DNA of 64,000 bases from Eledone cirrhosa. Its lineage: Eukaryota > Mollusca > Cephalopoda > Octopoda > Eledonidae. The notes below the pieces were generated by a model, which was not told where the DNA came from, made no database searches, and saw nothing but the letters and a program-made list of their open reading frames with translations. Positions 54,726 to 64,000 of this stretch are shown here, piece after piece; the stretch's first letter is position 1; every line of letters begins with the position of its first letter. A program made the translations under genes and the position numbers. The stretch lies in the NCBI GenBank assembly GCA_964016885.1, contig OZ024741.1, forward strand, positions 411,810,839 through 411,874,838, written 5' to 3'.

Positions 54726-55428
54726 CTACAGCTGGATTCCCTTCCTTTACAGAGTGTACTGGGTGTATTTTATCATGACACCAACACTACCACTTTCCAG
54801 AGTGTACTGGGTGTATTTTATCATGGTACCAACACTACCACTTTCCAGAGTGTACTGGGTGTATTTTATCATGGTACCAACACTACCACTTTACAGAGTG
54901 TACTGGGTGTATTTTATCATGATACCAACACTTCCACTTTACAGAGTGTACTGGGTGTATGTTATCATGACACCAATACTACCGCTTTACAGAGTGTACT
55001 GGGTGTATTTTTATCATGGTACCAACACTACCACTTTACAGAGTGTACTGGGTGTATTTTATCATGGTACCAACACTACCACTTTACAGAGTGTACTGGG
55101 TGTATTTTATCATGGTACCAACACTACCACTTTACAGAGTGTACTGGGTGTATTTTATCATGGTACCAACACTACCACTTTACAGAGTGTACTGGGTGTA
55201 TTTTATCATGGTACCAACACTACCACTTTACAGAGTGTACTGGGTGTATTTTATCATGGTACCAACACTACCACTTTACAGAGTGTACTGGGTGTATTTT
55301 ATCATGGTACCAACACTACCACTTTACAGAGTGTACTGGGTGTATTTTATCATGGTACCAACACTACCACTTTACAGAGTGTACTGGGTGTATTTTATCA
55401 TGGTACCAACACTACCACTTTACAGCTC
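54726..55428 (+). repeat. 49 bp minisatellite derived from the LINE/SINE tail (about 14 copies)
   Basis: Units TACAGAGTGTACTGGGTGTA, TTTTATCATGGTACCAACAC, TACCACTTT. The left edge is CAGCTGGATTCCCTTCCTTT, the tail landmark CAGCTGGATGCCCTTCCTAA. The unit aligns with TTTACAGTGTGGGCTGGGTG and the following CACC of the tail. Open frames of up to 324 codons over the array come from the repeat. Confidence 0.93.
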
Positions 55429-55576
55429 TGGGACACTCATTGTGTCCTCAGCCAGGTTGGGAAGGCAGAAATGGGAGTGTGTGTGTGGAGAGACTAGAGA
55501 GTTGGGGGGGGGGGGGTAGCAAAAGTTGGGTTGTGGATGGGGTTTTGAAGAGAGATAGTGGACAACCTTTTGCAGT
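55429..55576. other. Single-copy sequence with poly-G
   Basis: Includes a poly-G run at about 55504-55516. No feature recognised. Confidence 0.5.
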
Positions 55577-55767
55577 ATATAATAATAATAATTGTTTCTA
55601 CTTTAGGCACAAGGCCAGCAATTAGCCAGTGCATTACTGGTACTTTATTTTATCGACCCCGTAAGGATGAAAGGCAATGTCAACCTCGGCGAGATTTGAA
55701 CTCAGATCGTAAAGGGACGTAACTATGCTGGAAAGCATGGCGTCCGACCCTCTACCGATACTGCCAA
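55577..55767 (-). mobile_element. tRNA-derived SINE (same type as 33799)
   Basis: Inverted copy with TTTCTACTTTAGGCACAAGG (3' end), ATCGACCCCGTAAGGATGAA, the B box GAGTTCAAATCTCGCCGAGG on the - strand, and the 5' start GGCAGTATCGGTAGAGGG at about 55765. Confidence 0.85.
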
Positions 55768-56051
55768 TCCAAATGGTTTCATTTATTGGCCACAAGGGCC
55801 GACATATAGGGGACAATACAAAAGACAGGGACAGTGGGGTTTTACAGAAAAATCGAGTAAACAATATGAATAAACAAAGTAACAATAACAAAGTAACAGT
55901 AAAGTAACAATAAAATTACAACAAGAAAAAAAATTCCCCAATAGGGGGGATGACCACCCAGGGTTCGCTCAGGTACCCCACCAATCCTGAACGACTCGAC
56001 GCTTCGAGAGCACCCTGGAAGGGCACCTCTCTCCACTTCAAATTTACCTAC

Positions 56052-59000
56052 CTACAGCCGCATGACCAGAGTAGGCCCACTCACACGGGCCATTCTCACC
56101 ACATTGACCCACCTTTCAGTAAATCTACTGGGGGACAGCACTTCTCTCTCCACCCTCACCTTCCTTTCCAAGTGAAACTTGAAAAAGTTGATGAGGGATT
56201 GGCCGCAGAGAAAAGTGTCTGTATTCAGTCCTTTCAACCTCGTCCACCATATAACCTCTTTCGCTACTGCCACCAGACAGAGGAAAATTGCCTGCCCTTC
56301 CTGGCCAAAAGAAGGCGGCGGGTCGATCTTCACTATGGACTCGGCCGATAGCCGGATCCGTTCTACACGCGACAACAGCTGTTCAACATAACTCCACAAG
56401 TCAGTAATGCACGGACACTGGACGAGTGCGTGCAGAACGGTTTCGTCGATCTGCGCGCATCTCGGGCAGGTCCGTCTGACAGCACTTCCGTGCCTGTAGA
56501 GTTTATCTCGAACCGGCAGTGCCCCCCGGTAGCACTGCCAAGCGAAGGATTTTTGGAAATTATCCATCGTCCCCGGCTCGAAAGTCCTCCGGTACAGACT
56601 GGTTAGTTCGACTTCGTTGACTCCCAGAGCCTCTCCTAGTGCGTCGTCGCACTTGCCCACCACTAATCCTCTATAGAATTCGAGAGTGGAAGTCCCACTG
56701 ATCGCATTGCCCGCCTGGTAGAGGGCAGTGAGTGCCTGGCAACATTCCAGATGCCAGTCACCCAGTCTCGGTCTCTTCTTGACCCAGGACTGCAACTCAT
56801 TCAAAGAAACGTGCTGCGGAAAGACCCGTCTGACAAACGGCGACCACACCTGTTCACCGTTTAGGCAGAATATCTAGAGATGCCGCAGCCTCAGCGCGTG
56901 CCTGCGCATCATTAGCCACGGCTTGCCCAGCCCTCCACGTAGAGGGTGCTGGCAGCAGATGGACCGCCTCACCAGCGGAACCTGACCCCTCCACAAGAAT
57001 TTGAAGAGGAGCCGCTCCAAGATGGCGAGGCGCGAACGGGGGCAAGGGACGACAGTCAGACGGTAGTAGATGACGGACGCGATGTACGCGTTCGCCACCT
57101 CCGCCCGACCTTTCAGTGATAGCTTCATCCCAGCCCATTTCTGGGTGTGACTGACTAACCTGCCCGTCACCTCGTCCCAATTCTTAGCCACCTGGAGGTC
57201 TGGCCCGAACCAAACCCCTAGCAACTTTACCGGTCCGTCCGGCCAGCGCCTAACGACGCTGTTGGACGGCATGGACTTTCCTCTCCAGGTGCCGAGTTGC
57301 AAACCCACTGACTTTTCCGGGTTAAGTTTTGCTCCCGTCAACCTTTCATATTCTTCCAATAAGTTGCCGACCACCTCGATTTCTGAGGTGTCCGACACCA
57401 TCACGGTGATGTCGTCCGCATAAGCCGACACAGCCCTTCCGCGTCCCGGTTCGAGCGGGATGCTCTGCAACAGCTCCAGCTTCCGCAGTAAAGGCTCGAG
57501 AGTCAATACGTACAGAATGGAGGAGAGAGGGCACCCTTGACAGACCGATCGGGAGACCTGAAACGGTTCCGAGAGGTGGCCATTAATTTTGACCATCGAG
57601 CAGGTGCCGCTGTGCATTGCAGCGATCCAGCTTCTGAAGACGGGGCCGAAGCCAGCCGCCTTGAGGACAGCCTCCAGGTACCGATGGTCGACCCTATCGA
57701 ATGCTTTCGATTGATCTAAATTGATCAGAGCCCCACCGAAGCCAGGTTTACACCCTACCCTCTCTATGATGTATCGCATTAGGTGGAGGTTGTCGTGTAT
57801 GAACCTGGTTGGGATTGCGCAAGTTTGCGCCTCCCCAACCAAATCCCCGACGACAAGCGCCAACCTCTTCGTTAACACCCTGGCCAAAATCTTAAACTCT
57901 GTGTTGAGCAGAATTATGGGCCTGAAATTGTCTAATGTGTCCCTCTTGTTCTCGTCTTTCCTTATCAGCGTCACTACGCCCCGGCTCACAGAACTGGGAA
58001 TACTCCCGTTTTGCTGCCAGTTGCAGTAGAGCGCTTCGAAGAGATTGGAGAACAAGTCTGGCATATTTACGTAAAGCTCGTAGGGCAGACCATCCAAACC
58101 GGGTGACTTGCGCCTCATGCTGCCTACAAGGGCATCCTGAATCTCGGCTGAAGTAATTGGCCTTTCGCAACGCCCAGCGTCAGCCGTCGAGAGTTGCGGC
58201 AAGCCATCGAGGTAGGGACTGAAGTCCGCCACCATCTCTGACCCACCACTTCACCCGAACAACCGAGCAAAATGTTGGCGAAAGGCCTCACACATCCTCT
58301 TGGAATCGCTCAGCTCGAGCCCGTCTTGGTCCGTCAAAGACCGAATCGTGGTTTTATTACCACGCTGCGCCTCTGCCACGCGGGCCCATCGAACAACTTT
58401 GGTTCCCTCGTTTCTCAGAGCACGCGCCTTAGCTCTGACAATGCAACCTTCGTGTTTCGCATTGAAGAAATGGTCTAATGCCATTCTCGCCGCTAGCACA
58501 TCAGTTGCAATGCCACTACCAATAGCCTCGTCTAACTTATCTACCAACTCTCTCTCCTTTCTATTTTTCTCTAATGCTACTTCTTTGCTAAACTCTATCG
58601 ACATTACTCTAATCTCTCTTTTGAGAGCCCCCCCCCCCACCCCACCATCTATTGTTGACGACTCCCCCTGTCAACTTTTTCTTAACTAAATTGTTGACCT
58701 GGTCCCTGTAAGCCTTACGTGCCGGAAATGGCATGTTTAGCTTCCAGTAACCAGGTCCTAACCTACGCGTCTTATCTAGGTCGACCATACAGATCACAAA
58801 CTTGTGATCTGAATAGGCGACCGTTTTAAAACGTGGACAGCTTACACTATTTCTGTCTATTTTCCTAATGAATATCCTGTCTATATACGATCTAGATCAC
58901 CCTATGCGGTTAGCCCAGGTCCACACTGGCGCCTTAGGGAAATCTAGTCGGTACCTGTCAGACAGTTGGAACTGGCTGATCAGGTTCTTGAGGCTTTTGC

Positions 59001-59484
59001 ACTCCCCGCTCCTATCGGATACTCCCACACAGTTCCAGCGTGCGTCTAAGATGCCGTTCCAGTCCCCCGCTAACAGTAAAGGGCGAGACGTACCCAGAAA
59101 GGCTTCCAGGCGTCTAAAGAAGTCCGGCCGTCCTGCCCCAGTAGGAGCATAGACGGCCACCAGTCTAAAGGCACCACCTTCATTATTGTTCACGTCCAGG
59201 ACCACCAACTTCCCGTCCGGGTCCCGGAAGATCGACCTTACCTCGAGATCCAGGCCTTTCCTAAACAGCACTGCCACCCTGCCTCCCATTCCCGGCTGGC
59301 TAACAGATGCAAAGATCTGATAGTCGTCGAAAATGGGGGCTAGTGCGCGCGTGTCGGAAATCCTGGTCTCGCTGACTGCAATTACATCCATTTCTATAGA
59401 CCTGAGGTCGTTGAGCAGGTGACCCTGCTTCCAGGACGATTCCAGGCCTCGAACATTTAAACATCCTACTCTTAATACAGCCAT
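56052..59484 (-). pseudogene. Tx1-type ORF2: endonuclease, reverse transcriptase, C-terminal zinc finger
   Basis: The start is MAVLRVGCLNVRG at 59484. The APE endonuclease has DVIAVSETRISD, VYAPTGAGRPDFF and LLLAGDWNGILD, then a TGA near 58895 (after NRIG). A frameshift lies at the C run 58627-58640, and a TGA near 58250. The RT at 58235-56874 has GLDGLPYELY, INLDQSKAFDRVDHRYLEAV, VCQGCPLSSILYVLTLEPLL and YADD at 57411-57422. A TAG follows at about 56874. The last domain contains RRTCPRCAQIDETVLHALVQ and CPCITDLW, a CCHC-type finger, and ends at 56052. It nicks target DNA and copies the LINE RNA. Three stops and one shift over about 1,140 codons suggest a young but dead copy. Confidence 0.92.
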
Positions 59485-59565
59485 GTTGGCAGGTTAAACA
59501 GAGAGAGAGGAAGGTTTACTTACCTTCCGGGCTCTTGTGAAGGTCGGGTTGTTCGACCTCCATAG

Positions 59566-61469
59566 TTAGTGGGGTTTCTTTGGGAACCCCTTTAAAAGTC
59601 TTGAAGTGGGTTTTACGTTCAGGGTTCCCACGTCCCGAGGAAAGCTGTCTCGTATTTCTTTGAATATGTCGAGCGACATTCGCACCAGAACCAAATCTTC
59701 CGGCACGCGAAATGTGCTCGATTTAAACATTTCCCCCTCTTTTCGTATATTTTCACTTCGTGCTACGAGGGCCATCAGTTCCTTGTTGGCCCTCCTGACG
59801 AGCACGAAGTTTTGTATGTTTTGTTGGTGTGATTTTATTTGTTTGCGTGGTTGTGGTGGTGATGGTTTTGGTGGTGTTGTTTCGGTTGTATCTGTGTTTG
59901 TTGTGAGTTCGGTGTCTGTCGTTTCAGATGTTTGTGTGTATATTTGTTCTTGCGTCTGTTTCGGTTGTTTGCGTTTGGGGGATTCTGGTGATGGTGATGG
60001 TGGTGTTGATGTTGGTGTTATTGGAGAGATGTTTGCGTGGGTGGTGTCTGCGTTTTTATTGTGGGTGCTTTTGTGCTTTGTTGAGTTTTTTTTTTCTTTT
60101 TGTGTTTCCTTTTTTTGTATTTTGGGGGATTTTGGATTTCCCTCATCTTCACTACTGGTAGATGAGGGGTCTGTGTCTGTAAGTGTGTTTGTATGTATGT
60201 TTAAGGTTTTATTGGTGTGTGTATTTTTGGGGGGTGGGGGAATTTGACAGCTTTCCTCGTTTCCCCCCTGGGTGGTCAATGTTGGTGGTGTTTTTTCTAT
60301 TGGTGTTGTTGTTGGTGGTTTTGCCGGTGCAGGTGTTGGTTGTGGTCCTCGCTTCGGCGTCGGCAGTAGTGGAGCCTTTCAGCAGTTGAGGGCAGAAGGC
60401 TCGCAAATGGGTTTTTTCCCCACAAACAAAACACCGCGGCCTTTTGCCTTTGGTCATAATGTGAATGACAGTCCCATTCTGAAGTCGGATATGGTCTGGG
60501 ATTGTCTTCACATTCTCGGGCCTGATCTGGAGAAGGATCTCCTGGTCAACCCCGGACCAGTCCTCTCTGGCCGTTCTGGTCACTTCTATAGGGACTGTAT
60601 CCGTCCCCTCCACAATCACACATCCCAGAAGCCACCACATGTCAAGTCCTGGTGGGATTCTGGGAATGCGGAGACGGGCCGTTCTTTTTCCCATGTGGGA
60701 GGGGTACATTATGACCTTGCTGGTTTTGCAAGGAGTCATGGCGTGTTTCATCGCGAGGGCTTCTGACTTGAACAACACCGAAATGGTGCCGTACTGTCTG
60801 CCCCTCTCTATGTACTGGGTGTCTTCTCTGATGCACTTCAGCGCGACTTCGAGATCTTCTTGTGGGATTAACGCTGCTCTTTTGGTTTGTGCTGAGATGC
60901 ATCTATAATGCACCGTTTTGCGCTCCACTGCCTCAATAGCTTCTACCGGGACAGTTAAGTTGGCCCAGGTTTGCTCTTGCTTGGTGAGCTTCCATGCCTG
61001 GGCCAACTTTTCATCTTTGTTTGAGAGGTCCATGTTGAAGCATGACCTCTTTTTTGCTGCTGCCGCAGCGAAAGTGTTCTTGTTTTCGTTGGGGGTGTTG
61101 TTGACGTTGTTCTTGTTGGTGTTGTTGTTAGCACTGTCGCTGTTATCATTGTTGTCTTTGTTGCCACCGTTGTTCTCGGTGCAGTTGGTATTGTTGCTGT
61201 TGGTGTTGTCGCTATTTGTTTTCATGTTAGTGGTGTTGATATTGTTGTATTTGTTATTTTTTTTTTGTTATCTGTATTTTCGTTGTCGCTGTTACTGTCT
61301 TTTTTTTCAAATTAGAGTTCTTATTGGTATCATTGGTGTCTTTGTTTACCTTGTTTGTGGTGGTGTTTGTGTTATCAATGTGTGTTAATTTCGCCGTAGC
61401 GCTCCTCTCAACTTCTACGTCGTTGTCGCACGACATCCGACATATCGCTGGGGGGCGTGGCTCAGCCAT
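59566..61469 (-). pseudogene. Tx1-type ORF1, RNA-binding protein with CCHC knuckle (two frameshifts)
   Basis: The likely start is MAEPRPPAICRMSCD at 61469. The frame shifts at the T run near 61256-61267, continues at 61225-60209, and shifts again at the run near 60222-60240 into 60279-59566. The protein begins with a very Asn/Thr-rich stretch, then a globular part (WWLLGCVIVEGTDTVPIEV). The knuckle CFVCGEKTHLRAFC is at about 60392-60433, followed by a long Thr/Pro/Lys-rich low-complexity tail and LVLVRMSLDIFKEIRDSFPR near the end. It would coat the LINE RNA. Both breaks are in homopolymers. Confidence 0.85.
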
Positions 61470-61516
61470 GTTTTTTTTTTTCTTCGTAAATTTTTTAACA
61501 TGTAAAAAAAAGTTCA

Positions 61517-61544
61517 AATATTTGGGCCAAAAGGCCCAAATATT
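61517..61544. promoter_or_regulatory. Perfect hairpin in the Tx1 5' region
   Basis: AATATTTGGGCC (61517-61528), loop AAAA, GGCCCAAATATT (61533-61544). A smaller CCCC..GGGG stem (CCCCTTCACGGGG) follows. In the element's RNA this lies about 50 bases before the ORF1 start. Its role is unknown. Confidence 0.85.
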
Positions 61545-61677
61545 ATACTTTCCCCTTCACGGGGCAAAGTCTAAGGGCTTATATCCCTTACACAACAAGA
61601 AATATTTAACAACAAATAATTTAAACAGGCAAATAAAGCGACTTACTGTGAGCGAGCAAAATACGTCCGCTTAGATC

Positions 61678-61714
<37 letters not shown>
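61678..61714. repeat. (AAT)n microsatellite
   Basis: About twelve AAT/ATA repeats at the 5' border of the Tx1 element. Confidence 0.93.
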
Positions 61715-61715
<1 letters not shown>

Positions 61716-62129
61716 AATTATTGTGTACAGTGCTCAGGTTCACTACAACTCATCAAAGGTGCATGTATAGTACATAGAATAATATACAAATGTCAGGGAA
61801 GTGAATAATGTAATGTCAGGGAAGTGAATAGAGTCATGATATACATGTGTGTGTGTGTATGGAGGGGGGATATTAGGTGTAGTGTTGGCGAATCTCAGGA
61901 AGCATGGAGGTTTTAAAGGATGCAGTGGTGTGTGTCCATATTTCCAGGTTGACACAGGTTAGATGGTGGAAATAAGTATCAAATGTGAGCTGGAGGATAT
62001 GAAGTGAGGAGGGAGACTATGTGGTGAGGTAGAGTTGGGTTGTGATGGGACATATTATTGATGAGAGAGAAGTTACACCTCTCAACATTTTAACACCACC
62101 CTACACCATCCTACACGTATAGGAAGGTG
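61715..62129. other. No gene seen
   Basis: Contains a small direct repeat (AATGTCAGGGAAGTGAATA twice at about 61789-61830) and a GT tract. Otherwise unrecognised. Confidence 0.5.
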
Positions 62130-62890
62130 AGTCATCTGCAGGTGTATCACCTGTCAACTCAATCCTGTGTCATCTCCTTGGTAAGATTCAGTTCTGTGAG
62201 GTAAGACTTCACCACATCACCCTATCTTTCCCTGGGTCTACCTCTTCCACAGATTCAACTAACATTCAGTGTCATACACTTCTTTATGCAGCTGTTTTCC
62301 TCCATATACAGAGTGGGTGAAAAGAAATTCCATATTTAAAATTATTAATAACTTTATTAATTATTGGTCAATTTTCATAAAACATGTTTTATTTTGTACA
62401 GTATGATATAGAAGTTCAGTACAATATTAAAAGTCTACATAGGTACCAGTGTTGTCTACCACTGTTTGTAACCAGTAACTGAGTATATCTTCAACTGACC
62501 TCATCAGTAACTCAACTGGTATGTTGGTCAGCTATAAACTTCTTCCTTCATCTCAACATGAAATATATCATATGGTGTTAAGTCAGAGCTTGTTGCTGGC
62601 CATTAATGTGGACCTTGACAACCCAGCCAATGTCCTGGAAATTGGATGCCAAGTCACTCACGGACAGTGCGAGCAAAATGGGGATTATCCCCATCCTGTG
62701 TGAATCTGAAGTTGTTGATGTGGTCCCAAGTGGTCACAATAGGCCAAAAGTTATAAGTAATTTTCAATAGGGAGTTTCTTCTCATCTAGCCCTGTATATC
62801 TCATGTTAATACTGGTGAAGTCTTCTCTTGTGTATATTAACCTAATCCCTCTTATACACAGCTTGTTTCTGTTGCTTCAGCAATCAGGCA
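62130..62890 (-). pseudogene. RTE-type LINE C-terminal relic split by a DNA transposon
   Basis: On the - strand the right part reads KLCIRGIRLIYTRED (62890 to about 62820), like the KL.IRGI element of the other copies. The left part reads MEENSCIKKCMTLNV, then GRGRP and ELNLTKEM-like residues (62310 to 62130). These correspond to sequence just before and just after the WYGHVM motif, so the DNA element sits between them. Several frameshifts are present. Confidence 0.6.
62309..62794 (-). mobile_element. Tc1/mariner-type transposon fragment with TIRs and TA duplication
   Basis: The left end CAGAGTGGGTGAAAAGAAAT and the right end (inverted) CAGGGCTAGATGAGAAGAAA are imperfect terminal repeats. 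Both are bordered by TA (62307-62308 and 62795-62796). Inside, the - strand reads FTQDGDNPHFARTVRE, stop, LGIQFPGHWLGCQGPH, stop, WPATSSDLTPYDIF. These are the second and third acidic blocks of a DDE transposase. It is an internally deleted copy holding only the transposase end. Confidence 0.8.
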
Positions 62891-63043
62891 TACTGCTATA
62901 ATACATCGTCAGAGCTTCCTTGCCATATATCTCTGTCTGTCTGTCTGGATGCATGGATCTTTCTTTCTTTCTTTCTTTTAATTTCGAGTGCATTTTTGAC
63001 CGGCCACCTTCCTGGTGGCAAGGTTGTAAAAGAAAAGAAATTA
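62891..63043. other. Short spacer with CTTT microsatellite
   Basis: Contains CTGT and CTTT repeats (about 62933-62980). No gene. Confidence 0.5.
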
Positions 63044-63732
63044 TCATTCCTTGAATCGCAAGAATGTTTTGCAAATTTTAAATGTGCCAGCTATCGCAGC
63101 CATTTGTCGTCTATGAATTAGGGAGCTGCTTTCTTTATCCACAAATCCAAGTTCAGTTATACTTTGGTCCAAGCTGGCTGGTATATAACCTGTAGCTCCA
63201 ATAAAGCTAAAGGTATATCTTGGATACTGGATCTGCAAACTCCTCATCAATGGTCCGTTACAATGTTGACATCAAGTCAGAGCATGTTTTCAATGTGTGG
63301 TCCCAAACAACAATATCAGGCCGGTGGTGCTTTAATTTGGTGGCAGTTTTTATTTTCAGGTTCTACCAGTATTCCTTAGTGACATCTATCTCAACATATT
63401 TCTCATCATTTGTTTTTAATTTTGTTTTCCTAAGTGCGCTCCGGAATGTTCTAGCTCTCCCATCGTGCCGGGAGGTAGTAACGAGACAACATTATTTCAC
63501 AGTTGGCAACAATGTGGTTAACATCTTCGATCTTTGTTTTACAAAGCTTACATTTATTGTCGACTGATGGCCCTCCTCTTTTGTGTAGTAGATATTTGGT
63601 AGGGATTTCTTGTTCCTGTATTGCATAAAGATATCCTTCAAGGTGGGATGTCATAAACTTGTCGGACCTCCATGACAGGCTTTTTGAATGATTTATCCAC
63701 TGTATGATCTGTGTTTTTTGTCTCAGGTACAT
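63044..63732 (-). pseudogene. Non-LTR retrotransposon C-terminal region (different family)
   Basis: Read leftward it has SHLEGYLYAIQEQEIPTKYL, a knuckle CKLCKTKIEDVNHIVANCE (Cys-x2-Cys-x8-His-x4-Cys), broken sequence over 63450-63250, and then LQIQYPRYTFSFIGATGYIP, ELGFVDKESS and TFKICKTFLRFKE. This layout is known from LINE-type elements with a C-terminal knuckle followed by a nuclease-like domain, as in REL-endonuclease elements. The catalytic residues are not readable here, so the clade is uncertain. Confidence 0.6.
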
Positions 63733-63790
63733 ATATGTATGTATATATGTATGTATATATGTATGTATATATGTATGTATATATGTATGT
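63726..63790. repeat. (TATG)n-type microsatellite
   Basis: Alternating GTATATAT and GTATGTAT repeats at the 5' border of the LINE fragment. Confidence 0.9.
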
Positions 63791-64000
63791 CAGGTCACCA
63801 GTTGGTGCTACTGGTAACATGTATCCCAGTACAACCTGTCTCATGGTCGGGTCGTTGGTGACTAAACTGGCAACCCCACCAAGGTTTCTTGGTGAGGAGG
63901 GTGACTTTGGACATCCTGCAGGACTAAAAACAAAACCTGTCAAAGGGCAAAGGAGCTCTTAAGAGTCAATGGCCATCGAAAATCACCGGAAGAGATGACC
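63791..64000. other. No recognised feature to window end
   Basis: Single-copy looking sequence with GGTCACCAGTTGGTGCTACT and CTGGCAACCCCACCAAGG. It may be a part of the preceding retroelement, but no domain supports this. Confidence 0.4.

Larger units (their letters stand above)
55768..61675 (-). mobile_element. Tx1/L1-type LINE, nearly full length
   Basis: A two-ORF LINE on the - strand: a 5' region with hairpin (about 61470-61675), ORF1 with a CCHC knuckle, an 80-base gap, ORF2 with endonuclease, RT and C-terminal finger, and a 280 bp 3' region with AATAAA in CCAATAAATGAAACC at its end. The RT motifs (CQGCPLSSILYVLTLEPLL, AYADDITVMV) fit the Tx1 branch of L1. GC content is clearly higher than in the surroundings. 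The 3' end abuts the 5' start of a SINE. Confidence 0.9.

Noticed and set aside
54651..55625. Open frames of 167-324 codons over 54651-55625
   Set aside because: They repeat with the 49 bp unit in several frames. No domain and no splice or start context.
59606..60247. 213-codon + strand frame, Val/Gly/Phe rich
   Set aside because: Shadow of the low-complexity Thr/Pro/Lys tail of the Tx1 ORF1 on the other strand.

Overview
The window is animal nuclear DNA, most likely from a cephalopod mollusc such as an octopus. This is inferred from tRNA-derived SINEs of the octopus type, abundant RTE-type LINEs ending in ATG/ATC-rich tails, intron-rich gene structure and very heavy minisatellite content. 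No bacterial operons, rRNA genes, functional tRNA genes or CRISPR arrays are seen.

One host gene is recognisable. The last five coding exons of NOA1, a mitochondrial YqeH-type circularly permuted GTPase, lie on the + strand at 22388-22608, 28669-28800, 30812-30928, 33136-33253 and 39614-39819. All splice sites and phases agree. The 5' exons are not visible, so they probably lie upstream of the window. In that case the first 22 kb is intronic.

The layout is as follows. 1-17475: two very large minisatellites (62 bp and 38/44 bp units) that both appear to have grown out of the 3' coding end of one RTE-type LINE; its remaining single-copy sequence sits between and after them. 17866-20874: a longer RTE-type LINE relic on the - strand. 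21049-21985: a 37 bp minisatellite. 22388-39819: NOA1 exons separated by introns that hold a SINE, further LINE copies (one with a nested hAT MITE), foldback elements, a long-TIR MITE, an AT-rich minisatellite ending 16 bp before an exon, and a 23 bp minisatellite split by a non-coding LTR element. 39885-42060: a 50 bp minisatellite interrupted by a LINE. 43234-48238: a Gypsy-type LTR retrotransposon with tRNA-Trp primer site. 48526-49085: an internally deleted Helitron-type helicase. 49664-53139: a Penelope-like element facing an inverted, internally deleted copy of itself. 54726-55428: a 49 bp minisatellite derived from the shared LINE/SINE tail. 55768-61675: a nearly full-length Tx1/L1-type LINE on the - strand. 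62130-63732: further LINE relics, one carrying a nested Tc1/mariner-type fragment.

The recurring theme is turnover among elements. RTE-type LINEs share their 3' tail with a SINE, and pieces of the same LINE seem to have seeded at least three separate minisatellites. No complete transposable-element gene is intact: every one carries stops, frameshifts or deletions.
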